This document shows, piece by piece, positions 49,886 through 61,833 of a DNA stretch of 64,000 nt. Position 1 is the stretch's first letter; the number at the start of each line of letters is the position of its first letter. Both the position numbers and the translations under genes were made by a program. The stretch is taken from contig CM082584.2 in assembly GCA_040954595.2 (NCBI GenBank), forward strand, positions 12,958,001-13,022,000, given 5' to 3'. Origin of the DNA: Balanoglossus misakiensis. Its lineage: Eukaryota; Hemichordata. The notes under the pieces are model-generated. The model saw nothing but the letters and a program-made list of their open reading frames with translations. It did no database searches and was not told where the DNA came from.

Positions 49886-50638
49886 GTAGTCTCATATTAC
49901 CACGTTTGAGTGGCCTTTTTATTTGCTCTGAGCTGAAACTGATTACAAGTGTCAAAAAGTCTGTTTATTCCATGATATGAGAAACGCTCACAGACAGAAG
50001 TGAGCTAAATGAGATGTGTTTTCCCCGATTTTGTCTTCCTGAGTGTAGAGTGGAAGAGTTCCTTATACAGTCACTGAGGCCTGGGCATGTTACATGTCAA
50101 GATACCCCTTCTTGCCCTGCTGTCTCCCAAGATGGACCTGAAAATGTCATCCCCCGCGCTAGCTAAGATAAAGTACCTTGCAAACGCCAGTAGGTGATAA
50201 CGGTCAAGAGTAGGGTCCACGAATGTATAATCTTTGCACAAACATTGCCGCATGACGAGCCAAACAGTTGGTTGTGTGGCGTCGGAGAATGTTTGGTGTT
50301 GACGTGCCGTTGCAAGGGAGCAGCAACCTAGACGTACGTGCGCATGAGACCACGTCAGTGGGAAGGAATCGCGCACCTGTTCCAGTTTTATGTTGCTGTA
50401 GTTAGGCGTGTTCTTGTGTCGCAACAACCGACAAACACGTTTCGGTGGAAAACATTACTTTCTACTTTCTCCATGGGTCAACTTTTAGAGTATTGTAAAG
50501 TTCTGGCCAATCGAATTTAAAAGTCTAGCAAAGAAGGTACACGCACAACAGAGTTAGAATATTGAAATATTTATTTCAGGCCAATAGGACTTCATAGCCG
50601 TTCAGCAATCGACAATGTCTTCTGGTCTGTGTTATGTT

Positions 50639-50668
50639 ATTGATTGATTGGTTGATTGATTGATTGGT
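50639..50668. repeat. (GATT)n microsatellite
   Basis: Imperfect GATT repeat in the ASNSD1 upstream region. Confidence 0.85.
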
Positions 50669-51642
50669 GGGACAGGAATCGCCTATTTTCAGTAGCTGGT
50701 TGACAAATGTGACCGGCTGAACAAACAAAACTCACTGATTTGATTTAAAAGAGTAATCAAATATTGGTTTACCGCATTAAGTCTGGTTCAAAAAGGTACA
50801 TTGATGGGTTTTCATCCCAAATAGCTTCAAGCATAGGCTTACATCTTTGAAGGTTTTCAAACATAATTGCGTAATTGTTATAACAGATCATTGTGTGACA
50901 CAGGACGGGGTAGTTGAGCTAAGCTGCTCTTGGTCAAAAGCTGACACGTTTTGTCAAAAATCGGACATTAACGGCTAAGCTGTACCAATATACGCTTTGT
51001 TACAGCTGTCAGGTCGGAACAGTGCTTGTTGTTCAATTTTTTATATGAGTTGTCCGTATAAACTTATCCATGTATTTGGAGGAACATGGTTCTTAGGAGG
51101 TGAAAGGTAAGCCTAAACAAAAGTGGTGGTTAATGCACAAATATTCTTGACAGTGAATAGTACAGTAAAAGAACCGCCCCGTCCCGTTCCAAAGACCATA
51201 CATGCCAGGCAGAACATAAGGAAACGTCGATGCAAAGTAAATGTTTTTAGCAAAGGACCGTTTATAGTTGTTGCCACAGTAACACAGACATGACCCGTTG
51301 AGCACCAGACATTTCATCTCTCTCGTATCAAATTTCGGGTTCATGAAGTTCACGTTGGCTTGAGGTGGAGACTAGGTCAAGGCTTTTTCTTGTCAATGAC
51401 CATTTATAGGTAAACAACTTGCATGAACGCACTAGTACTTCGAGAGCGTTTTGTTGGCTGTGAGTGCCATCATCAGCTGGTTCGCTCAACAGTTTGGGAG
51501 AAACATGTAGTGATTTCTTCAGAGGGCGCTATAATAGCAACTCTTTACTGAGCCCTGGTGTCCAGAGCACAAACTTTTGTCTATATGCAGAGTTTTCGTA
51601 TCTTTACTGAGCAGAAATCATCGGGCAAGAACTTTACTAGCG

Positions 51643-51819
51643 ATGGGTAAATATGCACAGCGCCACCACCGCCACTTGAGAATACAGAAACCAAACAAAC
51701 AAAAAAGATGGCTGCGCCCAATGGTAAATGTGCACAGCGCCACCACCGCCGCTGTTGATATAAGTTCTGTTCACTTGAGAATACAGAAACCAAACAAACA
51801 AAAAAGATGGCTGCGCCCA
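51643..51819 (+). promoter_or_regulatory. Tandem duplication carrying two YY1/TISU-like elements
   Basis: Unit 1 (51643-51720) and unit 2 (51721-51819) are almost identical, unit 2 having an extra 22 nt in its middle. Each ends with AAGATGGCTGCG, a near match to the YY1/TISU consensus AAGATGGCGGC found at start sites of housekeeping genes. They lie 130-245 bp before the ASNSD1 start codon. Both embedded ATGs open short reading frames (16 and 12 codons) that stop before the main start. Confidence 0.6.
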
Positions 51820-51947
51820 TTTCACAGCGTGCGGCGAAAGATTAGACAAAACTTTCTTCACTTTGAGACGACCTGTTTCGGTTATGGTACCCACAGCTGG
51901 TCCTGTCACACTCTATTGCCCCTTTGCATTAGACAGTCCCGAAAGAA

Positions 51948-53896
51948 ATGTGTGGAATATGTTTTGTTGTTCATGTCAGCGATGGAGCGTGCTCGGACCC
52001 GCAACACTTCCGGGTATGCATAAAGATGTGCTTTAGATTGTAGGACCATAGATGGTGCCACAGGCCCTCAAATTAACAACCCGGAGCCCTACTGATTACA
52101 TTTCGCAGTTGTTTCAGTGCCCGGTATCACTGGAGCTTCGCGGTTGTTTAAGGGCCTATGGTCTGTGTGTGTGTGTGTGGGGGGGGGGGGGGGCGTGGCG
52201 GCCCGTCAACTTGAACTCGCAAGCAACATTATTTGTAAAGTAACTTCTGCAGCAATGCAGTTTTCGGATGTTTTTTTTATCAATTGTTAATTTCCTCTTT
52301 TTTCATATAGACATGTGATGAAAAAGTGTGTAAGAATCTTGAACGAAGAGGACCAGATCAGTCCAACGCAGTGAAGAGAAGTATCATTTTTGACAATGGC
52401 ACATCATGTTGTATGAGCCTTTATGGCCATGTTTTACATCTGAGAGGTTCTCTAACACCCCAGCCGCTGGAAGATGACTCTGGAAATGTCCTCTTGTGGA
52501 ATGGTGAAATCTTTGGTGGCGTTGAGGTGAGATTACCATGTAGCATGTTACATGTACTTAGACCAGTGATTTGTAGTACACATTCAAATAAAGGAGATAT
52601 GCAAACTTACATTTCAGTCAAACATTTAATTTTGGTCATCATCCAATATGCATCTGTTTTGAAAATGACAATGTTTTAATTTTTTCCAGGTTCCAGAAGA
52701 TGCTAATGACGGTGTTGTACTTCTCCGACTTCTTAATCAGAGTAATGATGTGAAACATGTACTTCAGACCGTAGCCACAATTCAAGGGCCTTGGAGTTTC
52801 ATCTATTGGCAAGTAAGTTTATTTTATCAACATAGTTACACCATGCCACACTGGTAACAGCCAGTGAGTGAACAGAGACTATATGAGGTCAGTCATAGAC
52901 AAAGAGAATGTCTTAGAAGGAGTCTTCTAGATTTTCATGCACATCTCTCTAACAATAAGATGATCTTTCCAATCAGGCAGGAACAAAGAAGTTGTGGTTC
53001 GGACGGGACTTCTTCGGGCGCAGAAGTCTTTTGTGGCATTTCCCATCTACTCACGATGATTTCTTCTGTCTCACTTCGGTTGCTTGCAGACCTTCTGAAA
53101 TGAATCCAGTGGTAGGTCATGGAATCAGATATCTTCTGTAGCGCAAGAATTACAGTGCAATTTGTATGGCAATGTTACAATCTAACTTAGATGAGTCAGT
53201 CACTGCACAGCTAGCCTTTCAAGATTAAAATGTGTGGCATAGTTACCTTTTATGATTTCTTTCCATCTCACTTGACTCATACAGTTCCCCTCATAATATT
53301 TTCTTTACTTGCAGCACTGGAAAGAGATCCCTGCTGATGGTATTTACAACATTGATTTCAGTGATTGCCCTCTGAAAGATGAATTCCCAAAGGAAATCTC
53401 AAGATATCCTTGGATGTGGGGTTCATCAAGTGAGGTAGATGATAAAGATACTGGACTGGTATCTGACGGCATTGCCAGTGAAGATGCTGGTTCAAGCAAA
53501 AAATTAACATCAGAGACACTGGCCGGAAGTGACAGTTCTGCCAAAGGTCAAAGATCATGCCATTTACATAGAGACAAGGTAGTTGATATTGAGCAATGGA
53601 AAAAATCGTTTCTTGGCAGTGACTCAGGGCCAAGTTCAGATGTCACACCAGAAGGAGTTAGATTTGTTACTGCAACTTTTGGGATTTTATCTCCTGTGAA
53701 ACCATTCAGTCGAATTTTACCCGCTTCATTGCAATCAAGGAGTTATCCCATCTGTAATACATCAACATCTTCCAGCAGTTCATCCTCAACATCATCTGCC
53801 TCAGTGTCAACGTACACATCCTCCTCCTCCTCCTCCTCCTCATCATCATCATCATCATTGTCATCATCATCAGCATCATCATCATCGTCATCGTCG

Positions 53897-53942
<46 letters not shown>

Positions 53943-56633
53943 TGTTGCCATCATCTCAATCAATGGTTGAAAAATCAACAAGCAAACCTCCATCATCAGT
54001 TGCCACAGAAAATGAGTTAGCTGACTCTGTGAGAAATACTCTTGCTGTGAAAGAGGATGAGGTGGTCAGGACTGATGTACTGTCAAATGCAAGTGTGGAA
54101 ACTGCAGCTCTAGCAGAACAGCTTATCAATGTACTTGGGGAATCTGTCCGCAAGCGAGTGTTCAACCTGCCAAGGACACGTGTTGTGCCTGGCAACCATA
54201 GAGATGACACAAACTCAGAAGTTGGACATGATAGTGAAGAGAGTGTAGTGACTGCTTTAGCTGACAAGCATGGGGATGAGATTTTGGCCAAATCTGCAGA
54301 GGGTTGCCATGGGAAGAGAAGAAGCAGCTCCACATCTCAAGAAGGAGGTTTTCCAGAGGTTAAACCCGCACATGTTGCTGTGTTATTCAGTGGTGGTTTG
54401 GATTCAATAGTCATTGCTGCTCTGGCCGATAGGTAAGTGTGTCCTAGCAACTTTTGATAATATGTCTGTGAATGCCTGTACAAGTGTTATGTGTTTCTTA
54501 GCCATGTGTCAGAAGTCGGCAGCAAGTTTGACAGGTATATGGTCAAGGGCGCCCTCATATGGCCAACATGGAAAGAACATGAAAGTTGAGATAAAAACGT
54601 TCGTAAAAAGACACAAAAAAGGATAATAGAAGTATATTTATCTTCATCTTTGATTAATGTTCCTGTATTTTTTCTGCATATTTCTTTTATCCTGCAAAAT
54701 TCTAGATTTCTACCGTGTGATGAGCCTATTGATCTGTTGAATGTTGCATTTCACCAACAAAAGAAAGAAAGCGTCATCAAGAAAGGAAAGACAAAGTCTG
54801 TAGAACAGTAAGTAATATTCTATGGTCTCCATGAAATTTACTCTCCCTCTTGTCACATTATGATACTTTCATTGATTTTGATTCCTTGGAATAATTATCT
54901 TTTTTTGTATTTAATAGGAAAGATCCGTACATGGTACCAGACAGAATAACTGGTAGAGCCGGGCTTCTTGAATTGCAGAGTTTGAATCCAGATAGGCAGT
55001 GGAATTTTATCGAGGTATACCCCTCGTAAAATGCTCAACATTGTTGACTGTTGAAAGTTTGTTAATCAATGCTGACCCAGTTTATAAACAGTGGTTCACT
55101 GAACCATTAGAAACCAATAAATTTTTCTGTCCATATTTCAGGTCAATGTAACATTGGATGAATTGAAGGAAATAAGGTAAAATACTGTGAAGTGTAAAGC
55201 ATATATATAGGAGTATTTGGCTTGAAATTATGTGCCATTGAATCATCAATTATTGCCCTAATCACGAAAGGTTTTCACACACAAAATGTAAGTCAACCAA
55301 CAACAATAGTTTGCTGTGCTTAAGGAGGCAACAGACTCCATTCAAAGACAGTGATCATGATGTAACCATGGTAATGTGTCTTTAATTGAGGCTGTAGTTC
55401 TCTCATATTCTAAAACTTGCCTTCAGGCAGGAGACAATAAGTGACCTGGTGTATCCATTGGAGACGGTCCTTGACGATAGCATTGGTTGTGCAGTTTGGT
55501 TTGCTGCAAAGGGTTCTGGGATATTACTCAATCCACATGACAAGGAAAGTGCAGCTGGGCATGCTGGGAAATCATACACAAGCAAAGCCAGGGTAAAACA
55601 AAATGGATCTACGTTTACAGTCAACAAAATTTGTGAAATGAATAGAAGATTCAGATTAGACTGCATTGCACAATTATATGGATTATGGCAGACATTTGAA
55701 TGTTATTCCTGTGGTTGTGTTTTTACTTCTTGTGTTTTTTTTTTGTATAATGGTGACCATGTTTAACATGAGTTAGTCTGTTTGATGACGGCCAAAAATA
55801 ATGCTGATTATGTACTGAGTTGTATGATTTTTTTCAACAGGTCATTCTTGTCGGCATGGGAGCTGATGAACAGTTAGCTGGCTACTCAAGACACAGGTCA
55901 CGATTCCAGTAAGTTGTGAAAGAAAGTGTGAATTCCTTCCACCAGTCAGAATTCTGTTTCTGCCAATCAGTTGGACTGGCGGATTGACTCCCTTTCTGCA
56001 TTTTTCTCCATTAGATCTGAAGGCTGGCATGGTCTGATAAGTGAAATAGAAATGGAAATAAAGAGGATATCTTCAAGAAATCTTGGCAGAGATGACAGGT
56101 ATGAATATGAGATGATATTACAAATGTAGCAATGAATTGCTGGATTCATCTAATTTCTACTATTTTCCCCAAATACTGCTAAAATTTATCTGCTTTTGTT
56201 ATTTTTGTTTATAGAATCATCTCAGATCACGGCCGAGAATCCAGATTTCCTTTTCTTGATGAGCAGGTGGTGTCATTTCTGAACAGTCTTCCTATTCACA
56301 AAAAGGTATGTCAATAGTTTTCCTTTCCTTATCACAAGTTAGAGAAAAATGTATACACTGCATTTGGCTTTCTCTTGTAAAACCTTAATGTATCAAGTAA
56401 AAACAGCTTTTAAGATGTTGAATAAAACTGAGGCTAACTGATCTGATTTTCAGGTGGACCTCAGTTTGCCCCGTGGGATCGGTGAGAAGCATCTGCTGAG
56501 AGTTGCAGCCCGACAGCTTGGACTCACTGCCTCAGCCAGTCTTCCAAAGAGAGCTATTCAGTTTGGATCTCGCATCGCTAAAATGGAAAATAACCACGAG
56601 AAGGCCTCAGATAGATGCAGCAGATTACTTTGA
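51948..56633 (+). CDS. ASNSD1: Asparagine synthetase domain-containing protein 1 (826 aa)
   Basis: Thirteen exons: 51948-52013, 52311-52526, 52690-52812, 52977-53111, 53315-54432, 54706-54807, 54918-55014, 55142-55176, 55427-55592, 55841-55908, 56015-56098, 56215-56305, 56454-56633; 2481 nt, all phases close. The start MCGIC places Cys2 as the class II glutamine-amidotransferase nucleophile. Residues 1-200 follow the ASNSD1 amidotransferase domain ([40 protein letters not shown]). Residues about 332-390 are an almost pure serine tract. SGGLDS (539-544) is the ATP PP-loop, followed by [61 protein letters not shown] and [16 protein letters not shown]. Human ASNSD1 is 643 aa; the excess is mostly in exon 5. 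The family resembles asparagine synthetase, but its in vivo reaction is not established. Confidence 0.96.
52165..52193. repeat. (TG)n(G)n tract in ASNSD1 intron 1
   Basis: TG repeat running into a G homopolymer, G-quadruplex prone on the RNA strand, 150 nt after exon 1. Confidence 0.9.
53820..53942 (+). repeat. (TCC)n/(TCA)n coding microsatellite
   Basis: TCC then TCA trinucleotide repeat inside ASNSD1 exon 5, translated as polyserine. The frame stays open through it, so length changes would be in multiples of three codons' worth of bases. Confidence 0.95.
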
Positions 56634-56794
56634 GTGATAGACGTTTGTGAAGCTTGTGTTGCTGAATATTGACAACATTATGGCCAACTTTCAGTTTTGC
56701 TGAATGAGCATCATTTAATCTTTCTCAGTTTTTTTCCGGATTTTTACATTGTGGATTCTTAACTTATAAATAATAGAAAATTTGATGGCATTTT

Positions 56795-56800
56795 AATAAA
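56795..56800 (+). terminator. poly(A) signal, ASNSD1
   Basis: AATAAA 160 nt after the ASNSD1 stop codon, giving a short 3'UTR. Confidence 0.75.
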
Positions 56801-56879
56801 GCATGAAATAACAGACTCTTGATGTTTAATGTCATTGTGTACGTCCTGTTCCCATGTTTAGTGGTATGATTTCATATAA

Positions 56880-57030
56880 TACTACTGTAAACCTGACTAA
56901 ATCGAACCCTGTCTATTAAATCTGGAGACCTATCTATAGCAAAATTCTTTTTCAATCCCTCTCATATAAAAACCACATGTTAAAAGAACCTCTATAAACC
57001 GGACACCTATGCAAACCAAACGAACCGTCG
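56880..57030. repeat. Possible pogo/Tigger-like repeat fragment
   Basis: Contains short repeated motifs of the type AACC-TGTCTATTAAA and ACCTCTATAAACCGGACACC, reminiscent of the subrepeats in terminal inverted repeats of pogo/Tigger elements. No matching opposite terminus or transposase was found, so this is tentative. Confidence 0.3.
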
Positions 57031-60000
57031 CAGAAAACTTTGACCAATCAAATTGGCCATGTGTGACATCATTTACATCCGGGTCAGTGACCTTTCGGTA
57101 CTGAAGAGGTCATTCAAGCAAGCTGCGTGAAATCAAAATCTCAGACGTGCATTCGGCTCTTATGGTTGATGACTGATTGATCTCCTCCTGATGAACAGAA
57201 TTAAGTCCGCTTGGACAAGCGGAGTCGGTAAGTCTGTCTCGATTACTTGGCGATTCATTTTAGGGTCGTTTGATGACCAGGACGAGGCTGTGCTGTCTGC
57301 AAGCTGTCTGCTACCGACCGACTGCTCGTGCCAACATGGCGATCAGGTTGTCCATTTTTTGTTGAGTGCGGATTTCTTGTTACGATATGCATAAGCTAAT
57401 GCATAAGCTCATCTTGAAACATTATGCTGAAACGAAAGCGTCATGATATCGGAATGCATACAGGTCCCGGGGCCTGACAGAAGTTTTTGAATCGCCTGGC
57501 AACAGTTCTTTCGTTTTTTGCAACCTTTGGCTTTGCGGGCGACTTCAATATTGTTGGGTGTTATCACCTTGTGAAGTCTTTTGTACAGCCTTGGGTGCCC
57601 AGTCAGAAAGCCTGTCCGTCTGCACAATAGAAGAAAGTCCACTAGAATGTTGCTATAGCGATATACAACAAAATGTCCGTTGCCATGGCACCGTATATAT
57701 TTTAGCACCCTATTAGCATAAATCTCATTAGCATACATAAACAAAAGCTTAGTCACTGTCCTCTCATTTACATACATGCAGCATTAACATAATGGACAGG
57801 CTTGTTCAAGAATGATGCATCGAAATAAACAAGTTATGATTGTTTGTCAAGATACTTCTCAATCATCAATGAAAAAAAAATTTGTTGGCTGCTTTGTTGA
57901 CCTTGATATGTTGTAAGAACTGTGAATAAAGTTTTTTTAATCTCATGGGGTATATTTGTGATTGTTCAATTTGTTCCGGAGAATTTGTGAAGTTAGTTTT
58001 CGAATAATGAAGTCCAATGACAGAAAAACCCATATGTCCCAAGTTTGAATAAGAACTTCTCATGCATGATGCATGCATGTACCAGTGTTCTCCCCTGAAC
58101 AAATTAGGAGTACCGGTATCGACCGATACCCTTTAATTTTGGGGGAAGAATGGAAACTCATTAGTAATTCCCCCTAACCTTCCCCTCCCCCAAAACAAAT
58201 CTTTGTCAATGTGATCAGGTAACAGACAAACATCAGTGGCAGGCCATTACCCACATATGTGCAAATCCAACACTGATGTTTCCCTAGTTACCTGGTATTT
58301 CTCAAGGCATTATCTGATAAAATATTTTAATTGCCTTCTGAAAGTGCCCTGTATTTGTGTGTTTATTGGAAACTCTTCACCAAAGTATAATAGTTGTACT
58401 TTGCACAACAGATCATTATCCATCACCCATCCCATAAAGGCATTAAACTCTGTTTGCTGTTTTTGACTTGGTTATTGACTTGAAGTCTGTGGTCAGATTG
58501 ATACAACAGAAGTACTGATACCACTCACCTAATTGGTGGATAGAATTAGAAAATCCCAAGGACCATTGCTACTGTCTTCCTTTGAACAAAGATCATTCAG
58601 ACTTTGTTTTCCCATTTTGAAATATAAAATGAGATCTTTTGATTGATTGATTTCATCAAATGTGACACAAGAACTACTGAGCAAAGCACAGTTACCCTTT
58701 TGGCTAACTCTGCCCCGATCCATGTAACCAAACAATTGGCCAAACTCAGCTACATGTAGCAATAGAGGAGCTTATGGTTGTCAGCAACCACACAATGCTA
58801 CGCTGGTTTTTCTTTGAAAATCCAGACATCTGGTCTTGCAAAAGATGAAACAAATGAACAATACCAGTAGTGTTGGATTGTCGTGTGAACAGGTTCAGTT
58901 CAATTCCATTTGCATGTAACTGTTTATTGAAACTGAAAACCAGGGTATTTCCAAAGTCAACTCTAAATACCAAGACCTTTGTGTTCAGATTAAGTTTGGT
59001 TTCGTGTGTATACAGGTCTTAGGGTTTAGATTCTCACTCTGTTTGGCAAGCCTTGGTGGCAATGTTTGTCTGTTTCATTGCATTGTGTGTGGAGTTCCAA
59101 ACCATGGAATGTACATTGCTGGTGATTGACAGATAATATGATTATCAATATAAAAAAGAAAAGTTTGATTATGTGAGCACTTTGTATATGTAACAGCAGC
59201 ACTTTGTACATGTAATAGATTTTCTTTTGTTCTCTTGATATGGAAGAGCCATGCTCGGTAGGCAGTGGTTGCACACACATGTACAAGTCAATACAGATCA
59301 GAAATATAAGTTTCCTACTGGGTAATAGCTCTGGGCTAAACATATAAACAATAGCACAAGCTATAAACCAGACTACAGATTACAATAGACAGACTGCATA
59401 ACAAAATGTATGCAGTAAGCTAACGCTGAATGCATGATCTGTACTGTACATCTATGTACCTCACATATCCATTCTAGGCTCTGTTAATACATGTACATTT
59501 GTACCTGCTGTAGTCTTGTTCTGGCATGCTGTTTGAGTCAGACTGAATAAAGCAAAAAAAAATCTTTGATCAGTATAATGAGTTGTCTTACTGCCTGATT
59601 GGACTCTAATGAACAACATGATGGATTACTTGTAGCTTTCAGACAAAAAAATAAAAGAAAAAGATAAAAGAAAAGTTGGATTTGAAGGTTGGCAAAGGTT
59701 TCTGGATCAGTGCCAGTGACTGGGGTATTGTTATAGTGGCCAGGTAGTCTGAGCCTGCCTGCACGTATAACACAGACAAATGTTGAAAGGGGTAAGTTTC
59801 TTTTGCGTCGGTGGTTACAGTTTGCATGAGGTGATCAGTTTGTAGATCCCGAGGTGCAAAGGCTATCGTCGGAGGAGAATCATTGTGATTGAGCTTTGCT
59901 GAAAGCTGTGCATGCAAGTAAGTGAGAAACGAGCAGAATTTGGTCGTCAGGAGGTCGTTTTACAATACATATTTATGCTGTAAAATGCAGGTGATGTTGT

Positions 60001-60416
60001 GTCAGGAATATGCTGCATGGATACTTGGCAAGGGCGGGTGGGTGAGTGGTATAATTGTTGTGTGTGTGCATTGATACCCTGACAGAGGTGCGTGGCATTC
60101 TAGATATGAAAGTTACACCCTCTTATCTGAATTGAGGTCCTCTTGCTAATGGAAGGAAAAACAGTGCGGGTGGTTGGAGAATGAGCTTGCTGTGACAAAC
60201 GGAGACAGATATAGTTTGCTGTTAGCTTTGTTGTTGTCTAGGGGGTACATTGTTAATGTTTGTAAACGTCATGGACTAAGTTGGCCAGTAAATTTGATAG
60301 GTCTGCATTAGGGTAATGTGTTTACCAATCGAGTTGTGCAGACTTCGTTGGTGATACATGTACAGATCTGATGTGCATACTGTATATATCACATGCTGCT
60401 GACGTGCCCTGGAAAA

Positions 60417-61833
60417 ACGACACTGCAGTTTGACTTTGACTATGTGGAAAACTGACTGGAATCTTCACTATACTTTGATTCTAGATTATTACTGCTGACA
60501 CTGGATGACTGTTTATACTACAAAAAGCTCACTCGTGTTCAGCTGTACGGCACCAAGACCCTGGCTAGTTTAGCGGTGTGCAACATTCCCATGGTGTGTG
60601 GATGGACAACTTTATGACAGAGTAGGTATAGCTTCACTAATGTTGCAGCAGTCATGCATTGTAAGTCTAATAACCGGACCAACTGTCGGCATTTTGCAGC
60701 TTAATTTCCATCACTTTGATGTCACCCACTCCCTGTGCATACCTGTTTAATCAGCGCGTTATCCCAGACTACAGTGTGCATTGTACTTCTCCAGGTGTCT
60801 TGTGTGTGGGGGTTAACATGGCAAATGAAGTCATGCGTGCCAACAATGACATTGCCTGCCCTGCTCAGTTTGGACTGGTTTTACCACATCTTGGTGATAG
60901 AGGGAATTGAAAAGAAGCTGTAAGGTGCACTGAACACAGTGGTTGACTGTAATACTAATTGAAGTTCGATATTGTGCTGTGCACTGTGGGCTTGACAGTT
61001 TGTGCATTTAAATTGAGAAGTGTGTGTGCTGTGCATGCATCAGGGTAAGTCTGTCAGTTGTCCAGAATCTCTCCTGTAATTTTTCTAGTGTTTCTTGCCG
61101 GGGTACTGTCCTTGCATATACACATGTACATGATGAAACATCTGCATCATAAGATCAACAGGTGGTTCCAAGCTGCTTGGAGACTGGTATGTTAGTGATG
61201 TATTAACAAGTGCTGCTGCGTTTTATGACAGACCAGTTTACAGATTGATTCACAACAGGATATCAGCTGAAGATTTCCTGAGGTCAAGTGGGGTTGTAAC
61301 TTTGTTTGTCCTCCACCTTCCAGCAATGCTACTCAAAATGTAATTTGTCAAAAATTATGTCGACCAAGACATTTGTCCATGTCAAGGTGCACGTATGTGT
61401 TCTGTACCGTAATCTCAGATCTCCTCTGCTGAGAGCCTGTCTATGATTGTACTTTCATCACTTGGGGAAGAAACTTGGAATCTCAGACAGGTTTTAGAGA
61501 AACCATACAGAAACTTTCTAAGTTTCCATCTCAAGACTAGTCTGTCATATACATGTATCTTAAGGATTATCAGTACATCAGCTGATCAGGTTGTCATATT
61601 GATAATAATCTATAATGCATGGAGGTTGTCAGGTGCTATGTCATGTGGAGGTTTGTGGTTGTACCATGGTGATTCTAAAGAGCTTGGTGTTGTAGAGTGT
61701 TGCCTTGCTATAACAGCCTTTGTGATAAGATAGTAAATACATTGCTTGTTGTGTGTGTGTTCAAATTATTTTACCCTTGTGACATTTGACCCACCAGGTG
61801 CTGTTTATAGTCAAAGTCAAACTGCAGTGTCGT
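60417..61833. repeat. Long-range perfect 27-bp inverted repeat
   Basis: 60417-60443 and 61807-61833 are perfect reverse complements (ACGACACTGCAGTTTGACTT then TGACTAT), separated by about 1.36 kb. This could mark the termini of a non-autonomous element. No target-site duplication is obvious and no ORF inside is recognised. Confidence 0.75.

Larger units (their letters stand above)
42675..51947. other. 9-kb intergenic region between divergent activin-like and ASNSD1 genes
   Basis: Upstream regions of two divergently transcribed genes. Contents I can name: a fold-back element at 43464-44080, a G-rich run at about 44605-44615, simple repeats near 49073-49095 (TCTG) and 50639-50668 (GATT), an overlapping ORF pair at 49311-49885 and a tandem duplication at 51643-51819. 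Otherwise unique AT-rich DNA with no recognised exon; much of it could be regulatory for the ligand gene. Confidence 0.6.

Noticed and set aside
51577-52023. 148-codon plus-strand ORF upstream of and overlapping ASNSD1 exon 1
   Set aside because: It is generated by the tandem duplication, has low-complexity basic sequence, and runs through ASNSD1 exon 1 and its donor in another frame.
53706-53996. Methionine-rich minus-strand ORF
   Set aside because: Antisense reading of the TCA repeat in ASNSD1 exon 5.
57409-57777. 122-codon minus-strand ORF
   Set aside because: No recognisable motif, no splice context, and it sits in repeat-like sequence.
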